The notes beneath the pieces were generated by a model, which had not been told where the DNA came from, did no database searches, and worked only from the letters and a program-made list of their open reading frames with translations. Both the position numbers and the translations under genes were made by a program. DNA of 64,000 bases from Oligosphaera ethanolica (GTDB taxonomy: Bacteria > Verrucomicrobiota > Lentisphaeria > Oligosphaerales > Oligosphaeraceae), in NCBI RefSeq assembly GCF_030814695.1, contig NZ_JAUSVL010000001.1, forward strand, positions 4,686,227 through 4,750,226, written 5' to 3'. Positions 18,537 through 29,500 of this stretch are shown in pieces. Each line of letters opens with the position of its first letter. Position 1 is the first letter of the stretch.

Positions 18537-20192
18537 ATGAAATACCGGGTTCAGCAATTCAAGAAGACGCAGCACGGGAAAATCTACCATTATTCTTGGA
18601 TCGGGTACAGCTACCGGACAGCGAAGGGCACGCCTACCTTCAAGCGTGTGGCCAGTTTGGCTGGGCTTCCTCCCGAAGCGGTCAAGGCCATCAGCAACTC
18701 TCTTTCGTCAAATGGCGAATCCAGTGACACCAATCTCAAGGTCGAGTTTTTGTCGGCCATTCCGCTTGGCGCGGAGGCCGTGGCGCATCACTTTGCTGAT
18801 GAACTAGGCATCCTTGACGCGCTGGCTTGCCTGCCCGAACGGGATCGAAAAGTGGTTCTCGCCTTGATCCTTGATCGAGTCGTGGAGGCCTTTCCGCATT
18901 CCCGGAAGTCGCTGTTTGAAAACCTGCCAGGCAGCGGTCTGTCCCGGGTATGCGGTTTGGACGACGAGGATATCAAGCTGGAGCAGATGTATTATGCTCT
19001 GGATCATTTGTTTCCCTGCCAGGATACCATCGAACACTATCTGTTCAAACGGAATCATCCGAACCAATCGCGCATGTTCCTGTACGACATCACCAGCAGT
19101 TATTTTGAGGGCAATGCGTGCCCGCTGGAGGCTTTCGGCTACAATCGTGATCACAAGCAAGGCAAGAAGCAAATCGTCATCGGCATGCTCACCGACCAGG
19201 CTGGCTGTCCCGTAAGTGTGGAGGTCTTCGAAGGAAACACCAGCGACCAAAGCACCGTCATGGACAGAATTGACTCGATGAGGAAAAAGTTCGGGATCGA
19301 GGAAATGGTCTTCATTGGAGATCGGGGCATGCTGACGCGGGCGAGACGCAACGACCTGACTGCCAGGGAATATGAGAAAATCAAGTACATCACGGCCTTG
19401 AGTCGCGACGAGTTCACCCGCTTTGTCGAGGATGACGATCACCCGTTGCAGCTGTCTTTGTTTGACCGCACCAGGCTGGTGCAAGTGTCGCATGACGGAA
19501 TCAACTATGTGCTATCCTACAACCCCGAGTTGGAGGAACGCAACTGCGCCGACCGCGATAGAATGCTCGAAAAAACGGAGGCCGTCCTCAAAGGTATTGA
19601 AGCCAGTGTGCAAAAAGGGCGTCTGCGTCAGGAAAAACTCATCGCCAAAAGGTTGTTCTCCAAGTTCGACAAATGGAAATGCGCGCGCTTCTTCGATGTC
19701 GACTATGGCGAAGGACGTTTCAGCTATCGCCGCAAGGACGAACTCATTGAGTCCTACCGCGCCATGGACGGCTTCTATGTGTTTACCACCGATATCCTGG
19801 ACATAAGCGCCGAGCAGACACGGGATGAATACCGTGGACTTCAGCAAGTGGAACAGACCTTTCGAACCATGAAGACGACGGATATCTTCATGCGCCCCAT
19901 TCGTCTGTGGAATCCGGAGCGGGTCAAGGCGCACATTTTTGTCTGCATGCTGGCATACATGATCATCTGGAAGGCCCGCCACAAACTGGCGGAATTCACG
20001 GAGCCGCAAGGAGACCTGCGTGTTTCATTGCAAACGGCCTGGAGCAAGCTGGGCGAGCTGCAAATAGGGAAAATCAAGTTGGGAGACGAAGTCCATGAGC
20101 AGTTGAGCCAGCCGGAGGCTCAATGCCGGCAGCTACTCAAGCTGGCCGGATTGAGCGCATCCGCCATCAGCAAAAGTTTCCTACGTGGGTAG
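18537..20192 (+). CDS. IS1634-type DDE transposase
   Basis: This 551-residue protein catalyses cut-and-join movement of the element by the DDE RNase H-fold mechanism known for the IS4 superfamily. Visible motifs are YDITSSYFEG with D184, VFIGDRG with D262, and Y432-R433...E439-(6)-K446, the C-terminal Glu block; the three acidic residues are the likely metal ligands. The phrases QIVIGMLTDQAGCP and VFEGNTSDQ are typical of IS1634-type enzymes, and the length fits the family. I chose the ATG at 18537 because GGGG lies 6 nt upstream and homologues begin near MKYRV; an in-frame ATG at 18525 would add four residues. The frame is undamaged, so the element may still be mobile. It runs opposite to the giant genes. 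Confidence 0.92.
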   Translation: MKYRVQQFKKTQHGKIYHYSWIGYSYRTAKGTPTFKRVASLAGLPPEAVKAISNSLSSNGESSDTNLKVEFLSAIPLGAEAVAHHFADELGILDALACLPERDRKVVLALILDRVVEAFPHSRKSLFENLPGSGLSRVCGLDDEDIKLEQMYYALDHLFPCQDTIEHYLFKRNHPNQSRMFLYDITSSYFEGNACPLEAFGYNRDHKQGKKQIVIGMLTDQAGCPVSVEVFEGNTSDQSTVMDRIDSMRKKFGIEEMVFIGDRGMLTRARRNDLTAREYEKIKYITALSRDEFTRFVEDDDHPLQLSLFDRTRLVQVSHDGINYVLSYNPELEERNCADRDRMLEKTEAVLKGIEASVQKGRLRQEKLIAKRLFSKFDKWKCARFFDVDYGEGRFSYRRKDELIESYRAMDGFYVFTTDILDISAEQTRDEYRGLQQVEQTFRTMKTTDIFMRPIRLWNPERVKAHIFVCMLAYMIIWKARHKLAEFTEPQGDLRVSLQTAWSKLGELQIGKIKLGDEVHEQLSQPEAQCRQLLKLAGLSASAISKSFLRG

Positions 20193-20229
20193 AGCGAAAT
20201 TTCGCTGAAATTTCCCCGACCCACGCAGG
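20180..20229 (+). terminator. Hairpin overlapping the transposase stop codon
   Basis: An 11-bp stem (20180-20190 with 20219-20229, one mismatch) surrounds the palindrome AGCGAAATTTCGCT (20193-20206). The TAG stop (20190-20192) lies within the structure. There is no T-run after it, so it may be a weak terminator or a structure that limits readthrough or transposase expression. Confidence 0.45.
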
Positions 20230-20243
20230 AAATCACGGCGAGG

Positions 20244-20266
20244 CCCTCAAACTTCCGTTTCAAGTA
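20244..20266 (-). repeat. Right terminal inverted repeat of the insertion sequence
   Basis: Read on the minus strand it begins TACTTGAAACGG and ends GTTTGAGGG, pairing with 18383-18405 at 21 of 23 positions. Confidence 0.8.
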
Positions 20267-20441
20267 GCGGGGACATGTTTTTGTGTTTTGCTACAGGCGT
20301 TTTTCTTTGAATAATATTGAAATAAAATATTATTAAAATTGAATCTTATTGAAAGGGGATTAAGAGTACGCGGAGTCTCTCAGCATTGAGTTTGTGCTAG
20401 GGACGGACGGACAAGGGGTGCTGTCCTTCCAAGCAAGAAAG
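20267..20441. other. AT-rich gap between insertion sequence and copy 2 terminator
   Basis: No gene is present. The stretch includes an all-AT inverted repeat (20310-20318 with 20326-20334). Its length, about 175 nt, is close to the 183 nt separating the copy 3 terminator from the proposed -35 of copy 2. It is therefore probably the displaced upstream part of the copy 1 promoter region. Confidence 0.4.
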
Positions 20442-20477
20442 CCAAGGCATCCGTCGCTGCGGCGACGGATGCTTTGG
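20442..20477 (-). terminator. Rho-independent terminator of copy 2
   Basis: A 16-bp stem (20442-20457 with 20462-20477, one G-T pair, 4-nt loop) is followed on the minus strand by CTTTCTTGCTT. It sits 44 nt past the stop codon. The stem core GCATCCG recurs in the terminator of copy 3, and the intervening 3' UTR is also alike. Confidence 0.8.
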
Positions 20478-20521
20478 TGGTGGGTTATGATGGAGTGCAG
20501 CCAGGGTAGGCTTGGGTGTGG

Positions 20522-23500
20522 CTATTCTTCAGGGGCGAGGAACAGCCAGTAGGCGCGGCCAGGGAGGAGAGTCTGTGCACGGACATATTTGCCGTTTTGC
20601 CATTCCCAGGCGGTGATGGCTTCGGGGACCGGTATTTCGTGTCGTGGTCCGGTGAAGGTCCACTCGCCGGGGGCGAGCGTCGGGATTGCCGGTTCTTGGT
20701 TGTCGCAGAAGATGCCTCGCAGTTGTGGCGCGGTGGCCGGATCAGCGCAGAAGATCCAGAGGGCGCTGCATATTTGTGGCACGCCATTGGTGATGACTGT
20801 GGCGCCGTTGACGACCTTGAAGCGGGGCATCGCCGTGAGGCCGTTCTGGGTGCTTGGGGTGATCTCGTCGAAGGGTAGGAAGACGGCGTTCCAGCCGGGC
20901 TGCCAGGCGTAGGCGGGGTTGTCGTAGGCGAAGGACCAGGTTTCGGGGTGATCGCCGGCGTCGGGGAGACCGGAGAGGGCCTTGTGGAGGCCGTCGCGGG
21001 TGATGGTGAGGTTGAAGTCGCCATCGTCGTCGACCAGTTCAAGAAGATTGCTGAGGGTGTAGGTTTTGGCGTCGACGCGAGTCAAGGCCAGTTGCGGGCA
21101 AGGCGTGCCGGCGAAGGTCAGGGCGATATTGGCGAGGGTGAACTCGCCATCGACGATGTCGTCACTAAAGGTTATGGTGAGGCTGTCGTCGTCGCCGGGC
21201 TTGACCGGCAGGTCGCTGATGGCGACGGCCAGTGGCGTGGCGTCGATCTGCAGGGGCAGAGTGACTGCGGCGGACTGATTGCCGGCCGGGTCAGCGATGC
21301 TGAGCACGAGCGTGTAGGTGCCGCCGTCGCGCAGGTCGACGGGTATGAGTGCCTGGAGTGGCTCTTCGGCCGGTCGGTCGGCTGCAAAGAGGTCAGTCAT
21401 GGTTTCGGAGCCTTCCAGGCGATAAGACAGATTGATATGCACGGGGCGCTCGGGCAGCAGGAAGGCCAGCGCGAGCTCCTCGTTGTCCGCCAGCCAGGTG
21501 ATGCCGTCGGTGGCGGATTGCCCGTGGTCGGGGGCCAGAACGAGGTTGGTGGGAACAGCCGGCGCGGTGTTGTCGATGACGACCGTCTGGTTGAGGACGG
21601 TCTGGTTGCCGGCGACGTCCGTGGTGGTGATGGCCAGGGCGTGCGTGCCTTCGGCCAGGTTGAAGGCCAGGGCGAAGGCTTGGTCGTCCCCCTCGCAGGT
21701 CTTGGTGGCCAAGACGGTTTCGCCCTCGCTGACGGTGACGGACAGCAGTTTTTCGGGCAGGGTGCCGCTAAGGGTGAGCTGGGCGTCAGCCGCGAGCTGG
21801 GTGATGAAATCGCCGGCGGTGCCGCTGTCCGGCGCGATGGTCAGATTGGCGGCGGGAGCGGGGGCCGTGTTGTCGATGACCACCGTTTGTTCGAGGACCG
21901 TGCTGTTGCCGGCCTGATCGGTGGTAGTGATCGTGAGGACGTGCGTGCCCTCGGCGAGCTGGAAGCCGATGCCAAAGGCCTGTTCGTCGCCCTGGCAGAG
22001 TTTTTCACCCAGGATGGTCTGGTCCTCGCTGACGGTCACCTTGAGGAGTTTTTCGGGGAGATTGCCGCCGATGGTGATAGGCTCAGCCGTCTGGAGGTAG
22101 GTGACGAAGTCGCCTGGCGTGCCACGGTCAGGGGCGATATTCAGGCCCGTGATGGCGGCCGGCGCGCTGTTGTCGACAACGACAGTCTGGTTGATGACGG
22201 TTTGGTTGCCGGCCAGGTCGGTGGTGGTGATGACGAGAGCGTGCGTGCCTTCGGCAAGCGGGAAGGCCAGGGCGAAGGCCTGGTCGTCGCCGGCGCAGAC
22301 TTTCGTGCCCAGGACGGCGGCGCCTTCGCTGACGGTGACGGTCAGCAGTTTTTCGGGCAGCGTGCCGCTGAGGGTAAGTTGAGCTTCGGCAGCGAGTTGG
22401 GTGACGAAGTCGCCGGCGGTGCCGGTGTCGGGCGCGATGGCCAGATCGGTGGTGGTGGCTGGCGCGGTGTTGTCGATGACCACCGTCTGGTTGAGGACCG
22501 TGCTGTTGCCGGCGAGATCCGTGGTGGTGATGGTGAGATCATGGCTGCCTTCGGCAAGGAGGAATGCCAGGGCGAAGGCTTGATCATCGCCGGTGCAGGT
22601 CTTGGTGCCCAGGACGGTTTGTCCTTCGTTGATGGTGACGCTGAGCAGCTTCTCAGGCAGGGTGCCGTTGAGGGTGAGCTGGGCAGCGGCGGCGAGCTGG
22701 GTAAGGAAGTCGCCGGCGATGCCGGTGTCGGGTGTGATGGCTAGGTTGGTCGTGGCGTCTGGAGCGGTGTTGTCAATGACCACCGTTTGGTTAAGGACCG
22801 TGCTGTTGCCGGCCTGATCGGTGGTGGTGATAACGAGGTCATGACTGCCTTCGGCCAATGCTATGACGAGGGCGAAGGACTGGTCGTCGCCCTCGCAGGT
22901 CTTGGTAGCCAGGATGGTCTCGCCTTCGCTGATGGTGACGGTCAGCAGCGTCTCGGGGAGGGTTCCGTATAGTGTTTGGATGGCGCCGTCGGGCAGGTAG
23001 GTGATGAAATCTTCAGCGGAAAGACCGAGGTCTGGCGTGAAGTCCAGGCCGGTAATGGCTGCTGGCGCCGTGTTGTCAATGACCACCGTCTGGTTCAGGG
23101 CCGTGCTGTTGCCAGCGACGTCGGTCGTGATGATGGTGAGTGCGTGCGTGCCTTCGGCAAGCGCGAAGGCCAGGGCGAAGGCCTGGTCGTCGCCTGCGCA
23201 GGTCTTGGTGGCCAAAACAGTCTCGCCTTTGGCGACGGTGACGATCAGTAGTGTTTCGGGCAGCGTGCCACTGAGAGTGAGCTGGGCGTCGGCCGCCAGC
23301 TGGGTGATGAAGTCGCCGGCGGCGCCGGTGTCGGGCGCGATGGCCAAGCCGGTAGTGGCTGCCGGCGCGGTGTTGTCGACTACGACAAAGACCAGCGCGG
23401 TGTCACGGCTGTTGTCAGCGGCGTCGGTGAGTCGGACGATAAAGGTGTAGGTTCCGTCTGGCAGGTATGGCAGCGCGGCGCTGAAGGCCGTGTCGTCGTC

Positions 23501-26500
23501 CTGGCTGTACTGGTGAGTGCCGAGTGAGAGGTATCCCTCGTCGGTTTCACGGAACCACTCGGCTTTGAGGCCCTTCTCGGGTAGAGTGCCGGTGAGGGCG
23601 AGCACGGGTTCTTCGCCCTCGCGGGTTTCGGACCGGAAGAACATGCCGAGTGGCGGTGCATTCTGGCTGGTGATGAGATCGCTATCGGAGCGGCCGGTAT
23701 CGGGGGCGATGGCCAGGTCGGTCATGAGGGCCGGCGCGCTGTTGTCGATGACCACCGTCTGGTTGAGATCCATGCTGTTGCCGGCCAGGTCGGTGGTGGT
23801 AATGACAAGGTCGTGGCTGCCTTCGGCAAGGGGGAAGGCCAAGGCGAAGACCTGGTCGTCGCCGGTGCAGACTTTTGTCGCCAGGATGGTAGCACCTTCA
23901 CGGACGGTGACGGTCAGGAGCTTCTCGGGCAGCGCGCCAATTAGACCGATGTCGGTTCCGACTGCCAGCTGGGTGATGAAATCGCCGGCGCCGCCGCTGT
24001 CCGGGGTGATGGCCAGATCGGTGGCGGCAACTGGCGCCGTGTTGTCAATGACCACCGTCTGGTTGAGGACCGTGCTGTTGCCGGCGCGGTCCGTGGTGGT
24101 GATAGTGAGGTCGTGCGTGCCTTCGGCGAGGTTGAAGGCCAAAGCGAAGGCCTGGTCGTCACCGACGCAAGTCTTGGTACCCAGGATGGTCGCGCCTTCG
24201 GCGACGGTGACAGTCAGGAGCTTCTCTGGCAGCGTGCCGCTGAGAGTCAATTGGGCATCGGTCGCAAGTTGGCTGATGAAGTTGCCGGCGACGCCGGTGT
24301 CGGGCGTGATGGCCAAGGCGCTGATGGCGGCCGGGGCGGTATTGTCAACGATCACCGTCTGGTTGAGGATCGTGCTGTTGCCGGCCTGATCCGTGGTAGT
24401 GATCGTGAGGACGTGCGTACCTTCGGCCAGTGGGAAGGCCAAGGAGAAGGCCTGGTCATCGCCGGTGCAGACTTTCGTGCCCAGGACGGTTTCGCCTTCG
24501 CTGATGGTGACGGTCAGCAGTTTTTCGGGCAATGTACCACTGATGGTGAGCTGAGCGTCTGCCGCCAGCTGGGTGATGAAATCGCCGGCGGCGCCGGTAG
24601 TGGGGACAATGGCTAGATTAGTGACGGCTGCTGGCGCCGTGTTGTCAATGACGACCGTTTGGTTGAGGGCCGTGCGGTTGCCGGCGACGTCGGTGGTGGT
24701 GATGGTGAGGGCGTGCGTGCCTTCGGCAAGGAGGAGTGCCAGGGCGAATACCTGGTCGTCGCCTGCGCAGGTCTTGGTGCCCAGGACGGTGTCGCCCTCG
24801 CTGATAGTGACTGTCAGTAGCTTCTCGGGCAGGGTGCCGCTGAGGGTGAGTTGGGCATCGGCGGCGAGTTGGGTGATGAAATCGCCGGCGGTGCCGGTGT
24901 TGGGCGCGATAGCCAGGCCGGTTGTGGCGGCGGGGAAGGAATTGTCGATGATGACCGTCTGTTCAATGATGGTGCTGTTGCCGGCCTGATCGGTGGTGAT
25001 GATAGTGAGAATGTGCGTTCCGGCTTCAAGTGGGATTGCCAGGGCGAAGCTTTGCTGGTCGCCTTCACAAGTCGTTTCGGCGAGATTGACGCCGCCTTTT
25101 TCGATGATCACATTGAGGAGTTTTTCCGGGAGGGTGCCGCTGAGGGTGAGATTTTCGCCGGTGGGTAGCTTGGTAATGAAGTCCCCGGTGGTACCTGAGT
25201 CGGGGCTGATGGCGATGGCGCCAGGGGATGCCGGCGATGTGTTATCAACGACAATCTGGTAATTGCTGCTGTTGCTGTTTCCGGCGAGGTCGTGAATCGT
25301 GATTGTGACTTCGTGATTCCCTGCAGTGAGTTCAGCCAGGTGTGAATGATAAGGCACAGCAGTGACCAGCACTGAATCAGAGGCGACGCCGTTGACGTCA
25401 ACACCAATGACAAAGGGCACCTCACTGCTGCGGGAAATGAGTTCAAAGGCTGCACCTCGGGAAATGAGGTCTGCAGCCGAGCGGCCGGTATCAGGCTTCA
25501 TCGAGAACGATTCAATGGCCGGTGCGCCGTTGTCGACGACCAAGGGGAACAGCTCGGTACTGCTGTTGCCGGCGGCGTCACTAAAGACACAGGTGACTAT
25601 GTAGCGGCCTTCGCCGATGCCGGTGGCGCTGAAGCTAAAGGACGGATCGTCCTGGGCAGCGAAGACCTTGGCGCCAGCCAGATCGGTGGCGGCGCGGCTG
25701 TCACTGGTGGCGCAGCCAACGAGCACGGAGCCGGGCGTTTCGGGCACTTTGCCGCTGAAGGTAAGCGACGCATCGGCAGCCAAGGTGGTAATCCGGTCAT
25801 TGTCGCTATGGCCGGTGTCTGGTTCGATGACGCCCTCGGTGACCGGTGGCGGTGCGGTGTTGTCGATGATGAGGGAAAGGCTTTGCTCGCGGGTGTTGCC
25901 GGCCTCGTCCTGCAACGCTAGGATGAGCGTATAGGCGCCTTCCGGGAGACTAAAGCTGATGCTGAAGGCGCGGTTGCCTTCTTCTGGTACGAAGGTTTTG
26001 TCACTGAGGGTGTTGCGGTCATTGCCGCCAGCGGGCAGTGCGAAGAGCTGGTAGCTGCAGGGCAGTTCCGGCAGGGTGCCGGCGAGTGTGAGATCGTCTT
26101 CGGCGGCTAGCTGGGTGATGCGGTCAGTGTTTGAGAAGCCGGTATCCGGGGTGACGCTAAGGTCGGCGATTTCGGCCGGCGGGGTGATATCATTGCCCCA
26201 AGCGACGGAGCGGGTGCCGCTGCCAGCGTTGCCGACGATGTCTTTGACGATGGCGGCATCAAAGCGCAAGGAGTAGAAATCCACTTCGGCCGGCAGTTGG
26301 TCCAGGCCGTAGATATAGAAAACGCCGGCTTCCGAGTCATCCTCGACGATACTGACATTTGCTGGGAGGGCGATGATCTGGCCGTTCTTTTTCAAGGTGC
26401 AGGCTGCCAAGGTGACGGTGTCAGGGTCAATGTTGCCCATGAAGGTCAACTTGACATCGAATTCGCCCTCCATGCCAGCTTCGGGAACAATGCGTTCCAT

Positions 26501-29500
26501 GGCGTAGAAGATTGGGGTTGGGTTGGTGCCGGCGCTGATGAAGTCGTGCTGACGGGCCCACATGAGTTGCTTGCCGGTGCTGCCGTAGAAGCCTTCCGGG
26601 TCGGCGATGCCGGCGCATTGGACCGTGAAGACGTAGAAGCCGTCCTGGTTGGTGAAGGTTCCGAGGCCTGAGATGACGTGACTGAGCTTGAATTCGTCAT
26701 TGGGGTCGGGTGCGATGCTGATGGCGGCCGCCAGGTCGGCGGGGGGGATGATGACGCCTTGTCTGCGCAGGGTGAAATCGCTGGCAGTGAAGGTGGCCGG
26801 ATCAATTTCGGTATTGAAGATGACGGTGACGCTGTCAATATCGCCAGTGAGGACATAATCGTCGACATTCTCGAAGTTTGAGCTCACTGCGGTGAAGCGG
26901 TTGACCTTGACGGCGGCTTCGGGGCGCCGGGCGACGGTGATGGTGTAGTTGTAGATGCCGGCGGCGAGATAATCGACGAGGTGAAGTTTGTTTTCATTGA
27001 TGGGGTCATTGCCGTCGGGGAGCGTCCGGTCGGTCTGCCAGCAATTTTGGGTTGGCAGAGCAATGATGGCGCGTGTCGCGGTGTCATTGCGGCTGATGCC
27101 GGTGATTTCAAAGCGCCGTTCGCCAGGCAGGCAGCCGACGTTGCCGGGGTCGTCGAGTTTGAAATAATGCCAGCCGGGCAGCAGGGTTTCAATCTGGATG
27201 GTGTAGCTCACTGGCGTTGTATCCAAATGCAGCTGCGGGGGGCTGAGGAGGTTGTAATTGACGCTCATGACTTCGGTAGTGAGGGCGTCGTCACTAAACC
27301 AGATGGTATCGGGCGTGTCCTCGGCATCTTCGAGGTCATTGACCAGAAAGATGGTCGCATCGCGGGTGAGGTGTCTGCCGCTGCGGATTAGTTCATGGAT
27401 ATCGACGGACTCGATGAGGCTGAGTTCGGGGTTGCCGTGGCTGTTGAGGTGGGTGAAACGGGCTTCCATGCCGATGAAGTGTCCCAACAGCGAACAGGTC
27501 AGCCACCACTGTGCCAGACCGGTGGTCTTGGGCTGGATATTGCCGAGATTGACTTGGCCTAGTGGCGCGTAGTTTGGGGTGCCGTTGAGCATGGACTCCG
27601 TGGTTTCGTAGTCCCAGAGGGCGAAATCGACGAGCAGTCCTTTTTCGTTGTCGATGATTTGTGGCTGTCCGGAGTCGATGCGGACGTTCTTGGCCTCGCC
27701 AAAGCCGTCGTTGTAGATCAAGACGGAGAGTTCGGCGGGGTATGATGGTTCGATGATGGCCTTGGTAAGCGGGTCGTCGCCGAAGATATCTCGTTGCAGG
27801 AAGTAGTGAATTTGGAGGTTTGGGCTTGGGTTGACGGTGAGAGTACAGGGGGTGAGTTCGATGACGGCGGTGGCGTCGGAGAAGGGATTGATGTAGGTGA
27901 GAGTACCGCCGAAATTGTAGGCGATGGGGGTTTCGGGCGCGGCGCCGCGCTCGGGGATGAAGCGGACAATGGCTTTGCCGGTAGCCTTGGCGGCGATAGT
28001 GCCGGTGCCATTGATGGCGCTGATGCCGTCGAATTGGTCTTCGAGAGGGACGACTTCGAAGAGGTCTGTGCAGTCGTTGCCATCCAGGTCAGTGACTTTG
28101 ACCTTTAGGCCGAGGGCGGTGATGGCTTTGGTTTCGTGGCCGTTGGTCATGGTCAGCGTGCCGTCAAAGGCTTCGCGGGTCATGGTGATTTTTTGCTTGA
28201 TTTCCAGGGTGACCTTGGCGCAGACCGATGGCGAGGACGATGACTGCTCTTGGGCGATCTTATACTGCGCTTCAATAAGGGCGCGGACGTTGTCATAACC
28301 GAGGTCGTGTGCCTCTTCTTCGCAGTCAACCATGACGTTGCGGTATTCGCTCAGTTTGCTGAGGTCAATGATGTCGTCGCCATTGTTGTCGGTGCTGCCG
28401 GGCAGTGGCTGGTTTTCGCCGCCGGGGAGGCTCTGCCAATAGGCGATGGTGCGGTTCCAGCGGGCGACGAAGGTTGCGAGGTCGTCCGTGCTGAGGTTTT
28501 GGGGCAGAACGGCGATGAGTTCCGGCGAGTCTTCCGGGACGACGGACGTGCTGCCGTCGTCGTTCGGTTGGGAGAGATTTTGGAAGGCGTCGTTGAATGC
28601 CTTGAGCTGGACGGCTTCGCAGTCGAGCCAGGCTTCGCTGCCGTAGTACTCGACGGTGATTGCCGCGTGCGCGGCTCCCTGCTTGTAGGCGACGAAGGCT
28701 TTGTTCTGGGCATCCTGCATCCAGCTGGGGTTGTCGCTGCGGGTGTTGCTGCGGGTGCCGCCGTTTTCGGAGAAGCCGCTGTCGCTGGGCCATGGCACGG
28801 GCAGAGGTGGTTTACCATTAAGGCCGTCGCAGGCGCTCATAAAGCCCTTGATGCATGTGAGGACGCCGGCGACTGGGGCGGCGACGCCTTCGGCGACGCA
28901 GCCGACGGTGGTCAAGGAGGTATCAGCGGTGATATTGGCCCATCCTTCGAGCCCCTGGTCGTAGTTACCCACGATACTGCCAATGGTGTCGATAATACCC
29001 CAGATACAGCCGATGGGCAGGAAGCCCATAGCGCATTTGAAGGCCGAGGTGAAGATGCCATTTTGACAGGGAATACAGCTGATGGGTATGGACGGCAGGG
29101 ATGGGAAGGTGGGCGTACTGACATTGGCGGTGGAGTTGTATGGCGTGCCGGGCGAGAGAAGGAAGTCGAGAAGGCCGCTGCCGCTGCCGCCGCCACTGCT
29201 TGAGGGCAGTAGGCTCAGGTTGTCGCCCCCGCCGTTACTGGAGTAGCTACAATCTCTGAGGGTGATTTGCTTGGAGAATTTATGCCATCTGAAGTCCGTG
29301 CCGCATTCGTAGTAGTACACGGTGGCGACGTAGGTGCGGCAGGGATCGGCGGTGCGGGTGCCGGCTTCCTGTCGGCGGACAATGACAGGTGCGACGGCGG
29401 CTTGTTGTGGGAAGAGGGTGAAGCCGTCGTCAGGCTGCATGCATTCGAAGGTGAAGCTGCCGGCGTCTTCGAAGTCAAGACGGACATTATTGGCGTTGAT

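Larger units (their letters stand above)
18383..20266 (+). mobile_element. Insertion sequence of the IS1634 type (IS4 superfamily)
   Basis: Inverted terminal repeats at 18383-18405 and 20244-20266 match at 21 of 23 positions, sharing AACGGAAGTTTGAGGG. They enclose a single intact transposase. I see no clear target-site duplication, so the exact outer ends may differ by a few bases. The element lies between the terminator of copy 2 and the start of copy 1 and is transcribed away from copy 1. The flanks keep the spacing seen between copies 3 and 2, as expected for a simple insertion. Confidence 0.85.

Noticed and set aside
18378-20271. Target-site duplication flanking the insertion sequence
   Set aside because: Bases next to the terminal repeats (CTCGTT left, GCGGGG right) do not form a direct repeat.
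20948-22744. 598-codon open frame on the plus strand opposite the Ig repeats of copy 2
   Set aside because: The repeat unit is a multiple of 3, so a stop-free antisense frame in one unit recurs in all. The product is a Gly/Val/Asp-rich repeat with no domain, and it lies wholly inside copy 2.
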